From assembly GCA_903932045.1 (NCBI GenBank), contig CAIZES010000234.1:1-53929 (forward strand): a stretch of 53,929 nt of DNA, written 5' to 3'. The DNA comes from an uncultured Silvanigrella sp. GTDB taxonomy: Bacteria > Bdellovibrionota_B > Oligoflexia > Silvanigrellales > Silvanigrellaceae. Below are positions 7,967-18,906 of the stretch, piece after piece. The notes beneath the pieces are model-generated. The model worked only from the letters and a program-made list of their open reading frames with translations, did no database searches and was not told where the DNA came from. The position numbers and the translations under genes were made by a program. Each line of letters opens with the position of its first letter. Positions within the stretch are counted from its first letter, which is position 1.

Positions 7967-8002
7967 GCATTACGGAACCCTAATTGCGCGAGGAGAAACA
8001 AA

Positions 8003-8272
8003 ATGGAAGACAACAACGCAAAAATTATCGACTTGCAGGCTTTTCGCACTCGCCGCACACTTGTGGGTGAACGCAAAACAGGTGTTCAGCAGGCGTTTAA
8101 ACCTGTTAGCCAGTCTCCAGCACGAAATTCAAATTCCAATGGTTCGAGCCTCAATAATGATGCCGATTTAAGCACCCGCATTGAACGCATCAAATCGAGC
8201 ATCACACGCATCAACCAGTTGATGGCGGAACTCCGTTCGGTTTCAACCGACAAAAAGCCAGATTCTCACTAA
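8003..8272 (+). CDS. Small protein of unknown function, paralogue-like to its neighbour
   Basis: An 89-residue protein behind an AGGAG site, 36 bp after the previous small gene. It starts MEDNNAKIIDLQAFRTRRTL, repeating the (I/V)ID-x-x-x-FR-x-R pattern of its neighbour. A Ser/Asn-rich middle follows, then a C-terminal helix (STRIERIKSSITRINQLMAEL) likely to form a coiled coil. No membrane segment or signal is seen. The shared head with different tails suggests two adaptors that use the same docking motif. Function is unknown. Confidence 0.65.
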   Translation: MEDNNAKIIDLQAFRTRRTLVGERKTGVQQAFKPVSQSPARNSNSNGSSLNNDADLSTRIERIKSSITRINQLMAELRSVSTDKKPDSH

Positions 8273-8376
8273 CATTCCGCCGCAGCGACGCACTCAGTCA
8301 AATCTTTGACCAAACTCTCGAAAACAACTCTACTCCGACTATACTATATCCATGGATTTGCCATTGGAGGTATAGC

Positions 8377-9129
8377 GTGGAAATTACCAGCGTCGTTGGC
8401 CCTGTGCTCGGAATTGTTACCATTTTCTTAACGGCCCACCTCAAGCATCTTCCACCAGAAGCACTGTTCACCAAAGCAGGTGTTACCATTATTGGGTTGG
8501 GAACTGCCTCGGCATTAATTGTGGCATACAGCGCAAAAGATATCAAACATTCGATAAAAAGCCTCTCGTTGTTCTTAAAGGGGCCACAAGTAAACGGACA
8601 TTCTCTTGTAGAGTCCATTGAAAAATTGGCTGCGTTAGCCAGAAAAGACGGATTTCTTGCGCTCGAAAAAGAAATCGAAAAACTGGAAGATCCGTTTTTG
8701 GCGAAGGGTGTTCGCATGCTGGTGGACAACACTGAGCCGCAAATTATTCAGGAAGTTTTGGAAGCAGAAATTGAACTCAAGTTTGAAGAAGAAGAGCTCG
8801 CCGCAAAATTTTGGGAAGACATGGGCGCGTTTTCTCCCACCGTAGGAATTATCGGCGCTGTGCTAGGACTCATGATGGTTATGGCCAACCTCGATAAACC
8901 CGACCAAATTGGACCCGGTATTCAGGCCGCATTTACGGCAACAGTGTGGGGCGTGGCGGTTGCAAACCTTTTCGCTTTGCCTGCAGGTAAAAAAATCAAA
9001 CGCATGTGTCAAATTGTAAAATTGCATCGCGAAGTGGCCATGGTTGGTGTGCTTGGAATTGCTCATAGCCATGCGCCTAAAGTGCTTGTGGAGCGTTTGC
9101 GAAATATGCTCGACCTAGAACATGAATAG
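8377..9129 (+). CDS. motA: Flagellar motor stator protein MotA
   Basis: MotA forms the ion channel of the flagellar stator with MotB and pushes on FliG. The 250 residues fit the short MotA/PomA/LafT type. Two N-terminal membrane helices are followed by a cytoplasmic domain with the charged FliG-facing stretch (EIELKFEEEELAAKF). Then come the helix-3 proline signature FSPTVGIIGAVLGLM and a fourth membrane helix with TATVWGVAVANLFALP. The start is GTG at 8377, supported by TGGAGG seven bases upstream. motB follows after 35 bp. Proton versus sodium use cannot be settled from this sequence alone. Confidence 0.9.
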   Translation: MEITSVVGPVLGIVTIFLTAHLKHLPPEALFTKAGVTIIGLGTASALIVAYSAKDIKHSIKSLSLFLKGPQVNGHSLVESIEKLAALARKDGFLALEKEIEKLEDPFLAKGVRMLVDNTEPQIIQEVLEAEIELKFEEEELAAKFWEDMGAFSPTVGIIGAVLGLMMVMANLDKPDQIGPGIQAAFTATVWGVAVANLFALPAGKKIKRMCQIVKLHREVAMVGVLGIAHSHAPKVLVERLRNMLDLEHE

Positions 9130-9164
9130 CATATAAAAGCGGCGTTTTTCTGGAAGGAATTTGA

Positions 9165-10112
9165 ATGGCAAAGAAAAAATGTCCGGAATTTGAAAATCAC
9201 GAGCGCTGGCTTGTGGCATACGCCGACATGATGACCCTATTGTTTGCTGTGTTTGTGGTGCTTTATGCCATTTTGAACGTGGAAGTTGAAAAGCTTAGGT
9301 CCGTGAGTAATTCTGTCAAGCAAGCCATGGGAATTGCCGTTGAGGACATTCCCGAGGCCACCGGAAAACCGGGTGGAAACAGCAGAGAGCAAGATAGTAT
9401 CTTTAACAAAATCAGAGGAAATACAAACCACGAAGCTCTCCAAACGCGTAACAAAAGAGAGCGTGCAGCTATTATTGCTGCAGATACCAAAACAGTGGAA
9501 GAGGTTTTGCAAGACGCTTTTCACGGCACAAAAGAGTTTCCGTCCGTTTCTGGCGAGTCCAGCGACCGCATTGTTTACTTCAGCAAAGACCCAGACGGCA
9601 TTAGAATCTCTCTTTTGGCTCGAGGCTTTTTTGCTCCCAGCAAAGCCGATTTAGACCCTTCTGCTTATCGCATTTTGGATGCTGTGGCCGTTTCCCTCAA
9701 GGGATTGGGCCGCCTTGTGCGCGTTGAGGGCCATTCCGACAGCACAAGCACCAATATTGCTGTTCCCTTTATGAGAGACGGACTTTCCAACTGGGAACTT
9801 AGCACACTGCGTGCCGCAACGGTTGTTCGCTACTTTGTGGAAAAGCACAAAGTGGAAAAAACAATGATCTATGCAGCCGGGTTTGGTGACACACGCCCCG
9901 TGGCACCAAACAATTCATGGAAAAATCGGTCTCTCAATCGACGCATCGATCTCAAAGTATTGTACGAGGTCCCTTCTGAGGCTATGGATACGCCTCAGCA
10001 ACAGCAAAATAACGATGAAAATGCGAACCCACCCGAAAGTCAAAAAGAAGGCGCAAACACACCAGCAAAAGAGGCTCCCAAAGAAGCTCCCAAAGAGGGA
10101 GCCGGGCACTAA
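9165..10112 (+). CDS. motB: Flagellar motor stator protein MotB
   Basis: MotB anchors the stator to peptidoglycan and supplies the ion-carrying Asp. The 315-residue chain starts with a short cytoplasmic part. One membrane helix follows, with the ion-binding signature WLVAYADMMTLLFAVFVVLY (Asp in YAD). A periplasmic linker leads to an OmpA-like peptidoglycan-binding domain (VRVEGHSDS, then LSTLRAATVVRYF and NRSLNRRIDLKV). The C-terminal 50 residues are a low-complexity tail with a repeated APKE unit. It is 35 bp after motA, with AAGGAA upstream. Confidence 0.93.
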   Translation: MAKKKCPEFENHERWLVAYADMMTLLFAVFVVLYAILNVEVEKLRSVSNSVKQAMGIAVEDIPEATGKPGGNSREQDSIFNKIRGNTNHEALQTRNKRERAAIIAADTKTVEEVLQDAFHGTKEFPSVSGESSDRIVYFSKDPDGIRISLLARGFFAPSKADLDPSAYRILDAVAVSLKGLGRLVRVEGHSDSTSTNIAVPFMRDGLSNWELSTLRAATVVRYFVEKHKVEKTMIYAAGFGDTRPVAPNNSWKNRSLNRRIDLKVLYEVPSEAMDTPQQQQNNDENANPPESQKEGANTPAKEAPKEAPKEGAGH

Positions 10113-10210
10113 CGAGTTGCACATTGAAGGCACAGAACTCTAAAAGAGTGGGACAGGTTGCTTGCGCGATTCCGATTTGATACATCGTTGCAATTCACGG
10201 AGGATTTGTT

Positions 10211-11068
10211 GTGGCACAAGCTTTTGAAAAAATCACCTTTGTAAAACACATTGTTTTTGGCACCGCATCGGCACTTCTTTTTTCGGCTTGCATGACTTCC
10301 AAACGAGAAGAAGAACTCGAACAAAAAATTAGCCAATTGCGTATCGATATGGGCTACGAAATGGCCCGCATCCGCGAAACAACACTTGGTTCAGTGCGTT
10401 CATCCACCGAAGATGTCTCGCGCAAAGCTCAAGGCGCACGCACGGATGTGGAAGACGTCCGCCGCCAGCTTCTGCTCACCCAGGGAGCACTGGACGAACT
10501 GCAAACAAAATTTTCACGATTCACGTCGGCAGCAAAAACAGGTTCCACCACAAATGATGAAGTTGTTATTCGTATCTCGGAAATTGAATATGCATTAGAC
10601 AAGCTCGACCGGCGCATGGAGCGCATTCAAGCCCGCGAAGAACTCTTTGCAAGTGCGACAAACAAAACGAAACTGTCCGCGAAATTGGACACACCAGAGA
10701 AGCTAGAAAAAGCACTCAGCACAGCATTTTCTGCAAAAGATTACAAAAAGACACAGTCTATGGCATCGCAAGTGCTCTTGGTTTCTTCTGGGCCAGTTCT
10801 GGAAGAATTGGCATTGCGATATCGTGCTGAAGCTCATTTTGCAAATCAGGAATATTCTAGTGCCGCGCTAGATTTTAGTGAATTTGTCGATCGCTTTCCC
10901 CGCAATTCCAAATACCCTAGAGCTTTGCTTTTAGCCGGCGACTCCTATGTGTATCTCCGAAAATTTCGCTTGGCCCGAAGTTTTTACACAGAGTGCACGC
11001 GCATGGCACCGGAAAAAGAAGAATGCAAAGTATCCAAAGATCGCCTTGCCAAACTCCCCTCGGAGTAA
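10211..11068 (+). CDS. CpoB/YbgF-like lipoprotein with coiled coil and TPR
   Basis: A 285-residue envelope protein. A signal peptide ends at a lipobox-like FSAC (about residue 27). A long coiled coil follows (EEELEQKISQLRIDMGYEMA and on to about 145), then C-terminal TPR-like repeats (YSSAALDFSEFVDRFPRNSK, FRLARSFYTECTRMAPEK). This order is that of CpoB/YbgF, which coordinates Tol-Pal with peptidoglycan synthesis, though here the protein appears lipid-anchored and lacks adjacent tol genes. The start is GTG at 10211, behind GGAGG. Its stop is 4 bp before tsaD, whose ribosome binding site lies inside this gene. Confidence 0.72.
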   Translation: MAQAFEKITFVKHIVFGTASALLFSACMTSKREEELEQKISQLRIDMGYEMARIRETTLGSVRSSTEDVSRKAQGARTDVEDVRRQLLLTQGALDELQTKFSRFTSAAKTGSTTNDEVVIRISEIEYALDKLDRRMERIQAREELFASATNKTKLSAKLDTPEKLEKALSTAFSAKDYKKTQSMASQVLLVSSGPVLEELALRYRAEAHFANQEYSSAALDFSEFVDRFPRNSKYPRALLLAGDSYVYLRKFRLARSFYTECTRMAPEKEECKVSKDRLAKLPSE

Positions 11069-11072
11069 ATTT

Positions 11073-12223
11073 GTGAAACAAAGAGTTGTTCTTGCCATAG
11101 AATCGTCGTGCGACGAAACCGCAGCTTCGGTTGTTGTTGGTTCGTTTGATAGTTCCGGTAAACTAGCCTCAACGCTGGTAAAGTCTCACGTTGTAGAATC
11201 GCAGCTGGAGTCGCACATTCCTTTTGGCGGTGTTGTTCCTGAAGTGGCCGCCCGAGATCATCTGCAAAAAATTGATAGCGTTGTTGCAAGGGCATTAGAA
11301 GGTCATCCCAACCCGGACCTTGTTGCTGTTACCATGGGACCTGGTTTGGTTGGTGCCTTAATGGTTGGAATTCTTTATGCACGGGGTTTTGCTTTTGCCC
11401 GTGGAATTCCATTGCTTGCAATAAATCATGTGGATGCTCATCTTGCCCCCGCTATCCTTCTCAATAGTTTTTCTGTTGGCACAGAAAATACGATCCCAGA
11501 AATTCCGTATCCGGCGCTGGCTCTCACAATTTCTGGCGGACATTGCCACATGAGCCAGCTGTTTTCGCCAACTCATCGGAAAGTTTTGGGTCGAACAATG
11601 GACGATGCTTGTGGCGAGGCCTTCGACAAAATTGCCAAGCTGCTGGGTCTGCCATACCCTGGAGGCCCCGAGGTGGAACGCCTTGCGGGGCTTGCAGTGC
11701 CGTTAGGACTGCAAGGGCCGGCACAAAAACTGGGAAAAACTTTTCCCTCGGTTATTGCCGATAAATCTAATCGGTGGAATTTTAGCTTTAGCGGCTTAAA
11801 AACATCGGTATTAAATGACGTCCGCGCTCTCACCCATCACAAAATCGGAAAAGTTTCGGGTGCCACTCTTCCCGAAAAGGAAAAAGCCGAAATTGCGTGT
11901 GCGTTTCAAATAGCAGCGTTCGGACAACTTGAAGACCGTCTTCGCAACGCCATGGCCGATGTTCAGCAACCTTTTCGTTCCATTTTGGTGGCGGGCGGCG
12001 TTGCTGCAAACCAAACTTTTCGAAAACGCCTTGGGGCACTCAATCTTCCCACTCGATTTGCGCCATTGCCGCTGTGTTCCGATAACGCAACCATGATTGC
12101 TCTTGAGGCTCTTCTTCGCATTCCATCATTTGAATCGGAAGCCCACAAAAAGTATTTTGATGGATTTGCTCGACAACCCTTTACCCGATATCGCGATGAC
12201 GAACTACTCAAAGGGGAAATTTT

Positions 12224-12227
<4 letters not shown>
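11073..12227 (+). CDS. tsaD: tRNA N6-adenosine threonylcarbamoyltransferase
   Basis: TsaD transfers the threonylcarbamoyl group to A37 of ANN-decoding tRNAs. The 384 residues begin VKQRVVLAIESSCDETAAS. They include the metal-binding His pair in INHVDAHLA, the TISGGH loop, DDACGEAFDKIAKLLGLPYPGGP and the C-terminal VAGGVAAN. The start is GTG at 11073, chosen because the ASKHA fold begins here and a GGAG lies seven bases upstream. A longer in-frame reading would run into the preceding lipoprotein gene. The stop overlaps the rsmA GTG start as GTGA. Confidence 0.96.
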
Positions 12228-14354
<2,127 letters not shown>

Positions 14355-14455
14355 GAACACGATCGATTGGAATTCAAACCCATCGGGCTGAAATTTCCGT
14401 TCTAGAATTTCAGATCGGAAATAAAATTCCCAAGATGAAATTTCCGAGAGAACTT

Positions 14456-14503
14456 GCGCTCAGAACGACTGGCGCTCAGAACCACTGGCGCTCAGAACCA
14501 CTT
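14456..14503 (+). repeat. 16-bp tandem repeat x3 at a gene 3' end
   Basis: Three copies of GCGCTCAGAACCACTK (first copy with one change) overlap the stop codon of the leftward lipoprotein gene at 14492. In gene orientation the duplicated unit carries the last codons plus TGA, so the real 3' end was copied twice downstream. Confidence 0.85.
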
Positions 14504-14929
14504 GCGCCAGTAACTCAAAGTGCCTGTCCCCCAGGTTCCGTCCAAACCAGCTCTCATTGTTATTTTGGTCAGTTTGCCTGGACAGGGGTTGCTTATCCAA
14601 GCAGATTTCCAGCCTGGAGCAATGCCTGTGGGAATTTCTTGGTCTACAGACCGACCGTCCTTACACACAAAAACAAGCTTTCCTTCGGTTTTGGCTCCGT
14701 AATCGCCAGAGTCGTACGAGACTTGATACTGCAATCCCCAAGCTCCCTCGTCGAATCTGAGATCGTGCCAGCATGAGCCTGTCACACAAGTTGGATACCA
14801 GTTCACCATGTGGAACTCCGCAAGCTTAACGGGCTGCAAAGGATTTTCAGAAACTGCACTTTGGCTTTCCAATTGCCCACAGGACACTGTTCCTAACGCC
14901 ACAAATGCAGACAATAACAAACATTTCAT
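14492..14929 (-). CDS. Small secreted lipoprotein of unknown function
   Basis: A 145-residue protein with a lipoprotein signal MKCLLLSAFVALGTVSC (lipobox TVSC, Cys 17). The mature part is aromatic-rich and has paired cysteines (YPTCVTGSCWHDL, VFVCKDG, SNPCPG). It ends in a beta-rich region (LSYWRKWF). GAGGAG lies upstream of the ATG. No family was recognised; composition suggests a small disulfide-bonded beta domain on the outer membrane. Its last codons are embedded in a 16-bp tandem repeat. Confidence 0.75.
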   Translation of the reverse strand: MKCLLLSAFVALGTVSCGQLESQSAVSENPLQPVKLAEFHMVNWYPTCVTGSCWHDLRFDEGAWGLQYQVSYDSGDYGAKTEGKLVFVCKDGRSVDQEIPTGIAPGWKSAWISNPCPGKLTKITMRAGLDGTWGTGTLSYWRKWF

Positions 14930-15220
14930 AATGATCTCCTCTATCTCAAACTGTTAGAAAGCGCCGCATCTCCTGCGGGAGCTCAACGGACGATAGTAAA
15001 AAAATCATTGATGCACCAGCCACGTGAGGTGTTCCACACAAGATTCACCGGAATCGTGTCTTTTGAGCTGCGTCATACTCAGGTCACCTGTTCAAAAAAA
15101 AAGGAAGAGGAACGGTTCAAACGAGACTGGCTATTTTGGCCACGTGACCATATGATATTAAATAGAAAATATTGTGTTTGAAATGGTGCTTCTGCCTCAA
15201 ACTTCTTATGTGAGGTTTTT

Positions 15221-16480
15221 ATGCTGCTTCGCGTATCAGTAGGATGTGTCTCGGCGTTTCTTGTTTCGCAGGCCTTCGCATCGCAAAGGCTCTTGCAAAC
15301 GTTTCTTGTTGCGAAAGATTTGCTCCACACTGCTTGCCTATCGGAAATTTCCGTGGGCGATGGCGACATATTTTGCATATCGGACAGCTTTGAAAAAGAA
15401 GCACAATCGCATATTGTTTCGTCAACGCAACGCCTTGTCTACATTGAGGCGGAGAATATGCCTGTTGGCATTGAAGTTCTCATTTCCAAAAATAATAAGC
15501 ACGTTGCCAAAATTTCTGAAAAGCAAATGGCTACGCTCCTGAGCGACAAAGACATTTTTGTCATGGAAATAACTTTCGATAATACTCTCAATCCCCAGCA
15601 AGAAAACCTTCAAATAAGAACACCCGCTATTTTGAAAAGCGAAGAAACAGAAACAATTTCCATCGATCCAAACCAATTGCGCCAAAATTTGGAAATACTC
15701 GTTGGCTTGCGTTCGTACAACACCGGAACCGCAGAACTCAAAATTTCCGACCGCAACTCAAAAAGCGGAAAGGAAACAACAAGAGCGGTTTTGGTAGACT
15801 TTTTTAACAAAATCAACATGAACGTTCGAACTCAATGCTACAACGAAAACAGCAGAAATCCCGGATGCAATATTGAGGCGACATTGCAAGGCGAAGAAGC
15901 CGATGGTCCTATTGTTGTTGGGGCTCATTACGACTCAGTCACAACCGGCGCGGCAGATGACAACGGATCGGGTACTGCCACTGTTATGGAAATTGCGCGA
16001 CAACTTGCTGGACGCAAGCTTAAAAAATCGGTCCGTTTTGTTGCTTTCGACCAGGAAGAACTCGGACTTTATGGCTCGGCGGCTTACGTAAAAGACGTCA
16101 CTTCATCGCCTTCCACAACACCATCGGCAGCTTTCACAATGGACATGATTGGATACGATTCAAATAACGATGGTGCAGTGCACGTTATCGACTGCGGACG
16201 TTCCGAGTCAACTTTTCTGTCGGCCGTCTTTTTTCAACAGGTAGCACGCTTAGGAACCCAACTTTCAAACAGCTCAACGTGCACAAATCGTACCGATCAT
16301 TCCTCTTTTTGGAAAATGAAAATCCCCGCAATTGCGGTATCAGAAAATTTCTTTGGCGGTGATGGTAACAAATGCTACCACAAAGCCTGCGACAAAATTG
16401 AAAACATGAACTTCGACTATTTTTCAAGAATTGCACAAACCTCTGCAAATACCGTTTTTGCACTTGCCCAAGCAAAGTAA
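15221..16480 (+). CDS. Secreted M28-family zinc aminopeptidase
   Basis: M28 peptidases are two-zinc exopeptidases, usually secreted. The 419-residue product has a signal peptide (MLLRVSVGCVSAFLVSQAFA), a pro- or inhibitory region of about 150 residues, then the catalytic domain. Its zinc ligands follow the family order: His in VVGAHYDSV, Asp in GAADDNGSGTA, the Glu pair in FDQEELGLYGSAAY, Asp in TMDMIGYD and the last His in KCYHKACDKIENM. Four or more cysteines suggest disulfides. The start ATG has GTGAGG upstream. The gene stands alone between a lipoprotein and an MCP; a role in feeding on extracellular protein or prey is inference. Confidence 0.9.
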   Translation: MLLRVSVGCVSAFLVSQAFASQRLLQTFLVAKDLLHTACLSEISVGDGDIFCISDSFEKEAQSHIVSSTQRLVYIEAENMPVGIEVLISKNNKHVAKISEKQMATLLSDKDIFVMEITFDNTLNPQQENLQIRTPAILKSEETETISIDPNQLRQNLEILVGLRSYNTGTAELKISDRNSKSGKETTRAVLVDFFNKINMNVRTQCYNENSRNPGCNIEATLQGEEADGPIVVGAHYDSVTTGAADDNGSGTATVMEIARQLAGRKLKKSVRFVAFDQEELGLYGSAAYVKDVTSSPSTTPSAAFTMDMIGYDSNNDGAVHVIDCGRSESTFLSAVFFQQVARLGTQLSNSSTCTNRTDHSSFWKMKIPAIAVSENFFGGDGNKCYHKACDKIENMNFDYFSRIAQTSANTVFALAQAK

Positions 16481-16570
16481 CAAAACCTCGCGCGTTCAAA
16501 AAAGCGTCAAACTCTCGTGTCCCCTCCTCTGAATATCCTCAACAGTTCCCCAGGACTCTCTCAAGATCTC

Positions 16571-16597
16571 TAAACTTCTGACGATGCTCAGAGATAA
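16571..16597 (+). promoter_or_regulatory. Sigma-28 (FliA) type promoter before the MCP gene
   Basis: TAAACTTC-N11-AGAGATAA matches the flagellar sigma consensus TAAAGTTT-N11-GCCGATAA in both halves and in exact spacing. It lies about 55 bp before the MCP start and indicates expression with the late flagellar regulon. Confidence 0.6.
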
Positions 16598-16651
16598 CGT
16601 TTTCGAAAAAAACGCGACGGAGTCTAAAGTCAGAATTTCACGGAGGGGGCT

Positions 16652-18541
16652 ATGGGCCAAAGCATGAAAATAAGCTCACGAATTTGGCTGGGATTTGGTT
16701 CGGTTCTTGGGATTTGTGCACTTCTAGGTGCAACAGCGGTAACATCCATGTCGATTGTCCGTTCCGATGCCGCCAAACTCGAAAGTGAATATGTTCCGGA
16801 AGTAGCCGTTGCAAACGAAATTGAGCGCGGTGCTTTACAAACAATGTACGCCATACGTGGCTACACATTTGCATACGACCCCGAGTTTTTATCGGCAGGC
16901 AAACAAGATTTGGCCGACCTCAGCACCCAAATTGCGCAGGCCGAAAGCTTAGCTCAAAAATCGGTTCACCTTGTGAAACTCAAAGAACACGTTGTGCAAG
17001 TCCAAACAGCTGTGGTGGAATACGCCGAACTTCTTCAGAAGAGTCAAAAAGAAATTGACGATATTGTGGAGTCTCAGGGAGAATTGGACACACATGCTGC
17101 AGCGTTCGTTACTCAAACGGATTTGTACCTAAAAGGCCAACACCAAAAAATGGAAAACGAAATAAGGGAAAATGCTGGCAGAGCAAAGTTATCGGAACGA
17201 TTTAAAAAAATTGCATTCATGAATAAAGTGCGTCAATACGGAAATAGCGCACGTATCGCAATACAGAAATCTCAGGCATTAAGGGATTTCAAAATAGCGG
17301 AATCTGCTTTACCAAATTTCGACAACATCGAAAAAATAATAGCCGATGCCATTCCCATAACTCACACGCCAGAATTTATGAAACAGCTTGAAGCAATTCG
17401 CAATTCAGTGCGCGGTTACAAAAAAGAAACACTCGACATCTTAACGGCCTGGAAAAACCTAAATGAAATTTCAGTCAAACGGGGCAAAGCGGGAGAAAAA
17501 GTTACAGAAGCCGCTCAAGCCACTGCCACAGCCGGAATAAAAGAAACAGTATCTATTTCTGATAGCACGGTGAAAACACTAAACGCTGTAGCTCTCATCT
17601 TGATAATAGGTCTAGCGGGAGCTCTTGTGCTTGGCGGGATTGTTGCATTCTCGGTATCTCAAACAATTTCAAACGCTTTATCGAGAATCAGTACGACCCT
17701 CGGCCTTTCTTCTCGTCAGGTGCGTGATGCCGCCGCTCAAATGAGCAGTGCTTCTCAACAATTGGCATCTAGTTCCGCAGAACAGGCAAGCTCAATTGAA
17801 GAAACAACTGCATCGGTTGAGCAAATGAATGGCATGATTGCCAACAACGTGGAAAACGCATCGCGCGCGGCCGTTCTTTCCGAGAAAGTGTCAACAATTA
17901 CCGAACACGGCAACAAAACGATGAAAAAAATGGAATTATCCATGAACGAAATTCTTGCCAGCAACACACAAATTGAGCAGCTTGTGAAAGTTATTGCGGC
18001 CATTGACGATAAAACAAAAGTTATGGACGAAATTGTATTTCAAACCAAACTTCTTTCTTTTAATGCTTCTGTGGAAGCCGAACGTGCGGGAGAACACGGA
18101 CGCGGATTTGCCGTTGTGGCACAGGAAGTCGGAAATTTGGCTCAAATGAGCGGAAAAGCAGCCAATGAAATTGCACAAATTCTTTTACAAAGTGTGGCTG
18201 CGGCAGAAAAAATTACAGGAGATAATAAACGGAAAGTTGAAGGTGGAAGTCGTCTTGTCAGCGAAACTGCTGCCGCGCTTCAAGAAATTTTGGAATCTGC
18301 AAATGCTGTCAATTCGGGTGCAACTCAAGTATTAGGAGCTTCTAAGGAACAGGCATCGGGCATTAAACAAATTGGCAGCGCTATGAACACCCTCGAAAAG
18401 GCCACTCAACAAAATTCCGCTCTTGCTGAAGAAGTTGCCAGCACATCGGAAGAAATGGCCTCACAATGCCACGGACTGGACACTATTGTTGCCGAACTCA
18501 CAAAACTTGTTCATGGGAACGACAAATTAGCGGCAGCTTAG
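16652..18541 (+). CDS. Methyl-accepting chemotaxis protein without a HAMP domain
   Basis: A 629-residue transmembrane chemoreceptor. The first membrane helix (about 8-30) and second (about 310-332) enclose a large periplasmic helical sensor of about 275 residues. The second helix leads almost directly into the signalling coiled coil (RQVRDAAAQMSSASQQLASS), with no recognisable HAMP. The hairpin tip that binds CheA and CheW is present (VFQTKLLSFNASVEAERAGE, then HGRGFAVVAQEV). Gln/Glu-rich methylation segments flank it. The C-terminus GNDKLAAA lacks a CheR-tethering pentapeptide. The start ATG sits behind GGAGGGGG, and a sigma-28-type promoter precedes it. The ligand is unknown. Confidence 0.92.
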   Translation: MGQSMKISSRIWLGFGSVLGICALLGATAVTSMSIVRSDAAKLESEYVPEVAVANEIERGALQTMYAIRGYTFAYDPEFLSAGKQDLADLSTQIAQAESLAQKSVHLVKLKEHVVQVQTAVVEYAELLQKSQKEIDDIVESQGELDTHAAAFVTQTDLYLKGQHQKMENEIRENAGRAKLSERFKKIAFMNKVRQYGNSARIAIQKSQALRDFKIAESALPNFDNIEKIIADAIPITHTPEFMKQLEAIRNSVRGYKKETLDILTAWKNLNEISVKRGKAGEKVTEAAQATATAGIKETVSISDSTVKTLNAVALILIIGLAGALVLGGIVAFSVSQTISNALSRISTTLGLSSRQVRDAAAQMSSASQQLASSSAEQASSIEETTASVEQMNGMIANNVENASRAAVLSEKVSTITEHGNKTMKKMELSMNEILASNTQIEQLVKVIAAIDDKTKVMDEIVFQTKLLSFNASVEAERAGEHGRGFAVVAQEVGNLAQMSGKAANEIAQILLQSVAAAEKITGDNKRKVEGGSRLVSETAAALQEILESANAVNSGATQVLGASKEQASGIKQIGSAMNTLEKATQQNSALAEEVASTSEEMASQCHGLDTIVAELTKLVHGNDKLAAA

Positions 18542-18544
18542 GTG

Positions 18545-18589
18545 GTTGATGCCGTTGATGCCGTTGATGCCGTTGATGCCGTTGATGCC
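18545..18589 (+). repeat. 9-bp tandem repeat x5 after the MCP stop codon
   Basis: Five perfect copies of GTTGATGCC begin three bases after the MCP stop codon, followed by a degenerate sixth. The array is non-coding. Confidence 0.9.
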
Positions 18590-18623
18590 ATTGAGCTCAA
18601 TTTTTTCTGCTTGCAATAATGAC

Positions 18624-18746
18624 GCTCAAGGGGCGAGCATAGGTGTTCCCGCTCGCATGCCTACCGAAGACGCCCCGCGGCGCTACCGCGCCCGAACTGT
18701 GGGTGTCGGTAAAACGCTCGCGGGAACACCTACGCTCCCCTTGAGC
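18624..18746. repeat. Long imperfect inverted repeat (MITE-like or structured RNA element)
   Basis: The left arm (18624-18652) and right arm (18720-18746) pair over about 26 bp around GGTGTTCCCGC / GCGGGAACACC. Further pairing occurs inside (TACCGA / TCGGTA). Outside, TTGCA / TGCAA is flanked by T6 and A8 tracts. The whole forms one foldback of 120-155 bp in the gap between the MCP and the DUF3011 gene. No T-run follows the stem on the plus strand, so it is not a normal terminator. Together with the 9-bp array it fills most of the 365-bp non-coding stretch 18542-18906. Confidence 0.6.
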
Positions 18747-18906
18747 TCTGTCTTGCAAAAAAAAGGAAGCACGAACTTTGTAACGAACTTTGTGAGACCG
18801 CGTGCAACCTATTTCTTCGATCACTCAAGTTCTACAGTCTCGCTCATTTGTTCGCGTTGAACGCTTTCGTGCCCCTCCCCTAGCCCCTCCTCATGAGGAG
18901 CTCAGT

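Noticed and set aside
10947-11072. Longer TsaD reading that overlaps the CpoB-like lipoprotein gene
   Set aside because: The ASKHA fold begins at the GTG at 11073 with its own GGAG, and the extra residues are out-of-frame lipoprotein sequence.
14983-15072. A 29-codon minus-strand stretch reading SSKDTIPVNLVWNTSRGW... that looks protein-like
   Set aside because: A stop lies just upstream in frame and no start or ribosome binding site is present. It may be the remnant of a dead gene but is too short to annotate.
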